From contig JANRKT010000138.1 of NCBI GenBank assembly GCA_033763355.1, positions 1 through 9,046 on the forward strand: DNA of 9,046 nucleotides, written 5' to 3'. Positions 5,457 through 9,046 of this stretch are shown here, piece by piece. Position 1 is the stretch's first letter, and every line of letters begins with the position of its first letter. The position numbers and the translations under genes were made by a program. The notes under the pieces were generated by a model. That model was not told the origin of the DNA and did not search any database. It saw only the letters and a program-made list of their open reading frames with translations. This stretch comes from JANRKT01 sp033763355. Lineage in GTDB: Bacteria; Bacteroidota; Bacteroidia; Chitinophagales; Chitinophagaceae.

Positions 5457-6719
5457 ATGAAAGATTACTATAAAATACTTGAAATTACACAGTCGGCAAC
5501 ACTTGATGAAATAAAGAAGTCCTTCAGACGGCTTGCGTTGATATATCATCCTGACCGTAATCCAGGGGATAAGGTTAGTGAAGGCAAATTCAAAGAAATT
5601 AATGAAGCCTATGAAATTCTTACCAACAATATTAAGCGAAAAAAATACGACGATGATTATAATACCGAAAGACAAGTACATTCAAACAAATGTCATCAAA
5701 AAAAGACTGAAGAAAAAGGTGAAGAGCGTCCTTTAACACCCACCCTATATTTAGAAACTTTTAGTAAGATACGACGACAAGCTGTTGAACTTGGAAGAAA
5801 GCAAGTACATCAGCAAGGGCTTTATCAATCTTTAGATAAATTACTTGATGAAAGTAGTATCAAATTTCTTCTTAGCCGAAATGACGAAAAAATAAACCGT
5901 CAAATTATTCATGAAGTTTTTATTTGCTGTAAATATCTTGCTTATCCATATGTTGACCGACTATCAGTTAAGCTTGCTAAACTTGCTGGCACAGATAATG
6001 ATAGCATTCGTAAAATTTATTTATACAACAAGAAAAGAAAACTTTTTGAGTTTTGGAACAAAGAGAGGGTCGTAGGAATAGCTATTGCTGCATTCTTGAT
6101 TATTGTCTTTACGGTAAATGCACTAAATCCGTCATCCCTTTCGTCAGATAACGCTCCTAAAAATGGTGATTTGAATAGCACTTTCGTTGATAAAGGAGTT
6201 AAGCCAGCATTAACCGATGAGCAGAAATTTCAGAAGAAGAAAGACAGCTTAATAGCAGACGGTTGGGTTGAAGAAGATATTCAAAATGGCCAACTGCCAG
6301 CTTGTTACAACTTTAAACCTAAGACAAGTAATATTAATAATTATTTGGAGGTGGTTGTTGGGAGTGGAACAGATGTTTCTATAAAAGTTATGAATTTAGA
6401 AACTAATAACTGCGTCCGTTATGTCTTCATAAATAGCGTCTCAACTTATCGTATTAAAAATATCCCTGAGGGGAGATACTATCTAAAAATTGCATACGGG
6501 AAAAATTGGTTTTCAAGAGTAGTAGAAAGGCAATGTATAGGAAAATTTATTCGCAATCCGATTTATGAAAAGGGAGAGGACATTTTGGACTTCAATCTCG
6601 AATACACTAAAAATGGTCATAAGATTCCAAGTTTTAGATTGCATTTGGATATAATTGCAAGTGACATCTCTAATTCCTTTGATTCCAAAAAAATCTCCGA
6701 AACTGAATTCAACAAATGA
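5457..6719 (+). CDS. Membrane-anchored J-domain protein
   Basis: The 420-aa product starts with a typical J domain (residues 3-66: YYKILEI, then YHPDRNPG with the HPD triad at 31-33, then FKEINEAYEIL), which stimulates the ATPase of Hsp70 (DnaK). The DnaJ G/F region, zinc-finger region and substrate-binding domains are absent, so it is not DnaJ itself. A basic helical segment (~80-200) precedes one transmembrane helix (~205-220, VVGIAIAAFLIIVFTV). The remaining ~200 residues include LPACYNFKP, YLEVVVGSGTDVSIKVMNLE and IPEGRYYLKIAYGKNW. They look like a beta-rich domain that would sit outside the membrane, with the J domain in the cytoplasm. Similar J-plus-TM proteins occur in Bacteroidota, but I know of no assigned client. 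It probably shares a transcript with the zinc-motif gene and is strongly AT-rich. Confidence 0.85.
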   Translation: MKDYYKILEITQSATLDEIKKSFRRLALIYHPDRNPGDKVSEGKFKEINEAYEILTNNIKRKKYDDDYNTERQVHSNKCHQKKTEEKGEERPLTPTLYLETFSKIRRQAVELGRKQVHQQGLYQSLDKLLDESSIKFLLSRNDEKINRQIIHEVFICCKYLAYPYVDRLSVKLAKLAGTDNDSIRKIYLYNKKRKLFEFWNKERVVGIAIAAFLIIVFTVNALNPSSLSSDNAPKNGDLNSTFVDKGVKPALTDEQKFQKKKDSLIADGWVEEDIQNGQLPACYNFKPKTSNINNYLEVVVGSGTDVSIKVMNLETNNCVRYVFINSVSTYRIKNIPEGRYYLKIAYGKNWFSRVVERQCIGKFIRNPIYEKGEDILDFNLEYTKNGHKIPSFRLHLDIIASDISNSFDSKKISETEFNK

Positions 6720-6735
6720 ACAAGTTGTGTTCCAC

Positions 6736-6870
6736 CCCGGGTCTTCATATCGCTGCCTTTGTGCCTTGGCATGAGACCCCGGCATTAATTAGTCTAAACA
6801 AACCACTGGGTCTCACTTCACACATTGCTAATGCAGAGCGGACCCCGTGGCGGCAGAAAAGATACTATTG
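6736..6870 (+). repeat. Dispersed repeat, copy B (most complete)
   Basis: It has three potential pairing arms in order: GGGTCTTCAT (6739-6748), ATGAGACCC (6771-6779) and GGGTCTC (6808-6814). The middle arm can pair with the left arm (one mismatch or bulge) or the right arm (perfect), so the two hairpins exclude each other. ATTAGTCTAAACAAAC is shared with copy C, CCACTGGGTCTC with copy A, and the distal CCGTGGCG block with copy A. It occupies the gap between the J-domain and SRAP genes. Confidence 0.75.
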
Positions 6871-6901
6871 TTGAATTCTATTAATTTTCGTTTATCTTTT
6901 G

Positions 6902-6907
6902 AAGGAG
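6902..6907 (+). promoter_or_regulatory. Possible Shine-Dalgarno of the SRAP gene
   Basis: AAGGAG lies 13 nt before the ATG at 6921, farther than the usual 5-9 nt. The start is nevertheless fixed by the family, since the residue after Met must be the catalytic Cys. This is the only strong SD-like sequence before any gene in the window. Confidence 0.35.
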
Positions 6908-6920
6908 TATAATTTAAATC

Positions 6921-7718
6921 ATGTGTACCTACAATGGCTGCAGGGTAAGCCGGGCACAATACATCCGCCTGATGGCAATTGAAAAGGAAATCAAAAACCT
7001 TCAATTGAATTTTCCTGCTCGTAATGGTTTTGATTACCGGGACTGGCCCATCATTAAACCGCTGGCTGGAGGTAAGGATTTTGAAATAAAAATGGCGCAC
7101 TGGGAATATATCCCCGCATCGGTTGAAGATGAATTTGACCTGAAGCGCAGCAGGGAATACTATGTGTGGCTGAATGCCAGGTCAGAAAACCTGTTTGTAA
7201 ATGATAAGGGAAAGCTGTCAATGTACAGGGAAGGCGCTTTGAATGGCCGTTGCCTGGTTTTGTCTTCCGGATTTTATGAATGGCACCACATAAAAAAGAC
7301 GGGCAAAAGCGGTAAGCTGCTAAAAAAAACAGAAGCCATCCCTTACCACATCACCCTGGAAAAAGAACCGGAATATTTTTACATGGCCGGGGTTTCAAGG
7401 GTGTGGACAAATCATTTGAGGGGGCAGTCTGCAGATACTTTTGCCATTGTAACAGCCCCTGCAAATGAAATGATGCATGAGATACACAATGCACAGCATA
7501 GGATGCCCACGATTTTGCCGGAAGAGCTGGCGTTTGAATGGATACAGGATGGCCTGAGTGAAAAAAGAATTATGGAAATAGCTTCTTACCAGTTGCCCGC
7601 AGATAAAATGAAAGCATGGACCATTGCAAAAGACTTTTTAAAAAAACCAGACCCTGCATCTTATTATGATTACCCTGAAGATTTAAACCTGCCATGGATA
7701 ACGAAGCCTTTGAAATAA
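6921..7718 (+). CDS. yedK: SRAP-domain abasic-site protein (YedK/HMCES family)
   Basis: SRAP proteins detect abasic sites in single-stranded DNA and attach themselves covalently through the N-terminal cysteine as a stable thiazolidine, shielding the lesion from strand cleavage. The 265-aa product has all the hallmarks: Met-Cys2 at the start, MAHWEYIP (~58-65) matching the RWGLIP position, WLNARSEN with Asn85, SGFYEW with Glu120, and NAQHRMP with His193. With every active-site residue in place it should be functional. It is slightly longer than E. coli YedK (about 220 aa), mainly through an N-terminal region between Cys2 and the WEYIP motif and a basic insert near residues 125-138. The last 25 bp overlap the next gene. 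Base composition returns toward that of GGT, unlike the AT-rich genes to the left. It is cytoplasmic; no SOS-type operator was recognised. Confidence 0.92.
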   Translation: MCTYNGCRVSRAQYIRLMAIEKEIKNLQLNFPARNGFDYRDWPIIKPLAGGKDFEIKMAHWEYIPASVEDEFDLKRSREYYVWLNARSENLFVNDKGKLSMYREGALNGRCLVLSSGFYEWHHIKKTGKSGKLLKKTEAIPYHITLEKEPEYFYMAGVSRVWTNHLRGQSADTFAIVTAPANEMMHEIHNAQHRMPTILPEELAFEWIQDGLSEKRIMEIASYQLPADKMKAWTIAKDFLKKPDPASYYDYPEDLNLPWITKPLK

Positions 7719-8002
7719 TACTAACCCGGTACGGCGGGGGTAAGAAAAAATACAGGATACAGGTAGAAATATTTTACCGTTCCGGACAAGTGATCCGTTG
7801 CCGTGTATTTGCAGGGAAGAAGTCAATGATAATGGAAAAGCTTTTGCTGAAACACAAAGGGCAATGGAAGATTAAGGAAATGAACTTCCCATTTTCTGGC
7901 GACATAAAAAGTGTTTCTCAAACAATTCTGGATATTCAGGACGAGATTGATTTTTACCTGGCCGGGAGTCCAAAGCCTGTTAATAAATACAAGAACAAAT
8001 AA
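7694..8002 (+). CDS. Small conserved-looking protein overlapping the SRAP gene
   Basis: The 102-aa product is of unrecognised family. It is basic (RYGGGKKKYRIQ, KHKGQWKIKE), has no signal peptide or membrane segment, contains one Cys (Cys36), and ends in a polar lysine-rich tail. Predicted strands EIILTRY, YRIQVEIFYRSG and VIRCRVFAGK suggest a small beta-rich fold with a C-terminal helix (VSQTILDIQDEIDFYLAG). The start overlaps the end of the SRAP gene by 25 bp in another frame, which suggests translational coupling and a shared transcript. A link to abasic-site handling is only inferred from that arrangement. A convergent gene remnant begins 1 bp after its stop. Confidence 0.7.
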   Translation: MDNEAFEIILTRYGGGKKKYRIQVEIFYRSGQVIRCRVFAGKKSMIMEKLLLKHKGQWKIKEMNFPFSGDIKSVSQTILDIQDEIDFYLAGSPKPVNKYKNK

Positions 8003-8003
8003 T

Positions 8004-8099
8004 TTACTTCCCCTCCGGGTTTTCCCCCATCTTCCAAGGCGATGTGTCAGACAGTTTTGTGCCTGGAGTTGTCAGCCCGTATTGCAGGTAAGCTTTTTG
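8004..8099 (-). pseudogene. 3' stub of a lost gene
   Basis: On the minus strand, 31 codons run from just after a TAA (8100-8102) to a TAA at 8004-8006 and read like a genuine protein C-terminus, including GLTTPGTKLSDTSPWKMGEN. There is no start codon, so it is either a remnant or very unusual. The stub sits between the convergent small gene (stop at 8002) and the zinc-ribbon gene (stop at 8109). I do not recognise the parent family. Confidence 0.4.
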
Positions 8100-8108
8100 T
8101 TATGGCAG

Positions 8109-8390
8109 TTAATTCATTTCAGTCAGTATGAATTCTACTTGTATTTTGCAGTTTGGACAAATTGATAAAGGCCCACTTCTTCCACAAAGATTCTCCCATG
8201 TCCAACTCGGACTTGAGAAGTTAATCCAAAATAAATTTTTCGAGTCAAGGCCACATTTTGGACATCTGTTATGATCATTAAAGTCGCTGCTTTCTAATTT
8301 CTTTTTAAAACATGCTTTAACATCTTCCCACGGAAAATGAGTTTCATAAGTTTTGTCTGGAATAAAATAAGTACGTTTTATTTTTTTCAT
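8109..8390 (-). CDS. Small zinc-ribbon protein
   Basis: The 93-aa cytoplasmic protein has CPKCG (Cys43, Cys46) and CPNC (Cys78, Cys81) as a likely four-cysteine zinc ribbon, with an additional Cys69 in NLCGR. Between the knuckles lies an aromatic stretch, FWINFSSPSWTWENLCGRSG. Proteins with the pattern SPxWTWxxLCGRxG...CPxCKxQV are familiar as uncharacterised Bacteroidota proteins; no reaction is known to me. ATG 8388-8390 (MKKIKR) is taken as start; ATG 8394-8396 adds two residues and cannot be excluded, as neither has a clear SD sequence. It is transcribed toward the gene stub and the SRAP block and appears monocistronic. Zinc binding is inferred from the cysteines. Confidence 0.7.
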   Translation of the reverse strand: MKKIKRTYFIPDKTYETHFPWEDVKACFKKKLESSDFNDHNRCPKCGLDSKNLFWINFSSPSWTWENLCGRSGPLSICPNCKIQVEFILTEMN

Positions 8391-8453
8391 AGTCATTTTT
8401 TTTCATTAACCGTGAAAAAATGAACCGCTGTTTAATTGCCCATATCTGCAGTC

Positions 8454-8489
8454 TGTGAAAAAACTATTCACACCTGCCTGCCCGCAGGT
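8454..8489. repeat. Two adjacent small hairpins upstream of the zinc-ribbon gene
   Basis: TGTGAA (8454-8459) pairs with TTCACA (8467-8472), and ACCTGC (8472-8477) pairs with GCAGGT (8484-8489). The second, CCTGCCTGCCCGCAGG, resembles the GGCAGG-type palindrome at 1101-1123. Neither has a T-run making it a clear terminator. They lie in the 387-bp gap 8391-8777, which otherwise contains repeat copy C and the amidohydrolase promoter match. Confidence 0.35.
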
Positions 8490-8554
8490 CTGTTGAAATA
8501 AAAATACTGAATCCTGTGCATCGGTTAAAATAAAAAACCAGGCTTTGCGTCTCA

Positions 8555-8674
8555 CCTGAGGTCTTCATAGCGCTGGCTTTTTGGGAGGCATGAGACCACG
8601 GAATTGATTAGTCTAAACAAACAATTTGATATCACTTCGCTCATTTCCACGTAGGAACAAAAATAATACCGCTG
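8555..8674 (+). repeat. Dispersed repeat, copy C
   Basis: It shares GGTCTTCATAGCGCTGGC (left arm 8560-8568) and GGCATGAGACC (8587-8597) with copy B, then ATTAGTCTAAACAAAC, TCACTTC, and a distal block CCACGTAGG...ATAC. The left and middle arms remain complementary, but the right arm GGGTCTC of the other copies is degraded to TGATATC. It lies between the zinc-ribbon gene and the amidohydrolase gene. Confidence 0.7.
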
Positions 8675-8728
8675 CCCTCACACGTCTTTACATTTCCCAA
8701 TACCCCTTATCTTCTTCAGCTATTGTTT

Positions 8729-8736
8729 TATATTTG
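8729..8736 (+). promoter_or_regulatory. Bacteroidota -7 element for the amidohydrolase gene
   Basis: TATATTTG matches TAnnTTTG exactly. Transcription would start near 8743, giving a leader of about 35 nt before the ATG at 8778. The -33 region is weak. The identical octamer precedes the TIR gene at 4830-4837. Confidence 0.5.
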
Positions 8737-8777
8737 AAAACAGGAGTGTTGTTACTTTTCCTGTCAAAAGATATTTT

Positions 8778-9046
8778 ATGAAATTTTTACTGCTTAGCCT
8801 GTTCGTAAGCGTTGTATTGCTATCGTCCTGCAAACAAGAGGAACCTGCTGATGTTATTTATTATAATGCTGAATTGTGGACGGGTGACAGCGCCATGCCA
8901 CATGTCCATGCCATTGCTGTAAAAGGGAATATGATTATTTATGCGGGAGATGACTATAAAAGCTATAAAGGCAGTAATACCCGGATGGAAGATGTAAAGG
9001 GTAAAATGATTGTGCAGGGATTTATAGATAACCATACACATTACTC
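8778..9046 (+). CDS. Amidohydrolase lipoprotein (YtcJ-like), 5' part
   Basis: The frame is open from ATG 8778 to the window edge (89 complete codons), so the gene is partial. MKFLLLSLFVSVVLLSSCKQ is a lipoprotein signal with lipobox LSSC (Cys18). DVIYYNAELWTGD is the usual first strand of the metal-dependent amidohydrolase superfamily, HAIAVKGNMIIYAGD follows as the second beta-sandwich hairpin, and IVQGFIDNHTHY at the end carries the first metal-binding pair, His86-x-His88. The order and spacing fit the Amidohydro_3/YtcJ group, whose full proteins are roughly 530-580 aa. The substrate cannot be told from this part. An exact TAnnTTTG element lies about 42 bp upstream of the start. The gene is probably monocistronic at its 5' end, since repeat copy C lies before it. 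Confidence 0.85.
   Translation, partial: MKFLLLSLFVSVVLLSSCKQEEPADVIYYNAELWTGDSAMPHVHAIAVKGNMIIYAGDDYKSYKGSNTRMEDVKGKMIVQGFIDNHTHY

Noticed and set aside
3831..6719. Thoeris, CBASS or another named defence system
   Set aside because: Only the TIR-like protein has a family link. No ThsA-type, cyclase, Argonaute or NLR-type partner is encoded in the window, so no named system can be claimed.
6513..6785. 90-codon minus-strand frame at the end of the J-domain gene
   Set aside because: It is antisense to the J-domain C-terminus and begins inside repeat copy B; no independent support.
8406..8555. 49-codon GTG-start frame just upstream of the zinc-ribbon gene
   Set aside because: It is open and ends 9 bp before the next possible start, but it reads through two hairpins and the edge of repeat copy C and has an unusual composition, so a chance open frame is more likely.
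4864..8674. Integron cassette array with attC sites
   Set aside because: The repeats flank gene blocks and can fold, but no GTTRRRY/RYYYAAC core pair was found at their ends, genes lie on both strands, and no integrase is in the window.

Overview
The window looks like a chromosomal segment of a Bacteroidota bacterium, probably near Chitinophagaceae (inference). Reasons: two upstream regions carry an exact TAnnTTTG match, the Bacteroidota -7 promoter element; most starts lack a strong Shine-Dalgarno; two secreted proteins have short lipoprotein signals (LSAC, LSSC); and several proteins (the long GGT subfamily, the membrane J-domain protein, the small zinc-ribbon protein) resemble ones I know from that phylum. 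No rRNA, tRNA or CRISPR array was seen. There is no intact transposase.

Layout. 61-930 (-) is an alpha/beta-hydrolase lipoprotein. 931-1359 is an intergenic stretch packed with small hairpin-plus-G-rich-tail repeats and a diverged ~153-bp tandem duplication. 1360-3510 (+) is an exported gamma-glutamyltransferase whose reading frame has absorbed the same kind of repeats just before its autocatalytic threonine. 3511-3830 holds another such repeat, a second synonymously diverged copy of the GGT 3' end, and a possible decayed minus-strand gene. 3831-4796 (-) is a TIR-like protein. 5087-5422 and 5457-6719 (+) are a secreted double zinc-motif protein and a membrane J-domain protein, likely one transcription unit. 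6921-7718 and 7694-8002 (+) are a SRAP/YedK-type abasic-site protein and an overlapping small unknown. 8004-8099 (-) looks like the 3' stub of a lost gene. 8109-8390 (-) is a small zinc-ribbon protein. 8778-9046 (+) is the start of a YtcJ-like amidohydrolase lipoprotein, cut by the window edge.

The most distinctive structure is a roughly 120-150-bp dispersed repeat present three times in the same orientation (about 4864, 6736 and 8555). It separates the TIR gene, the zinc/J-domain pair, the SRAP block and the amidohydrolase into cassettes. Its central GAGACCC arm can pair with an arm on either side. The stretch from about 3600 to 6900 is visibly more AT-rich than GGT, which fits an accessory, laterally acquired block. 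The TIR gene is the only component with a clear family link to immunity; a multi-gene system including the zinc and J-domain proteins is speculation from proximity.
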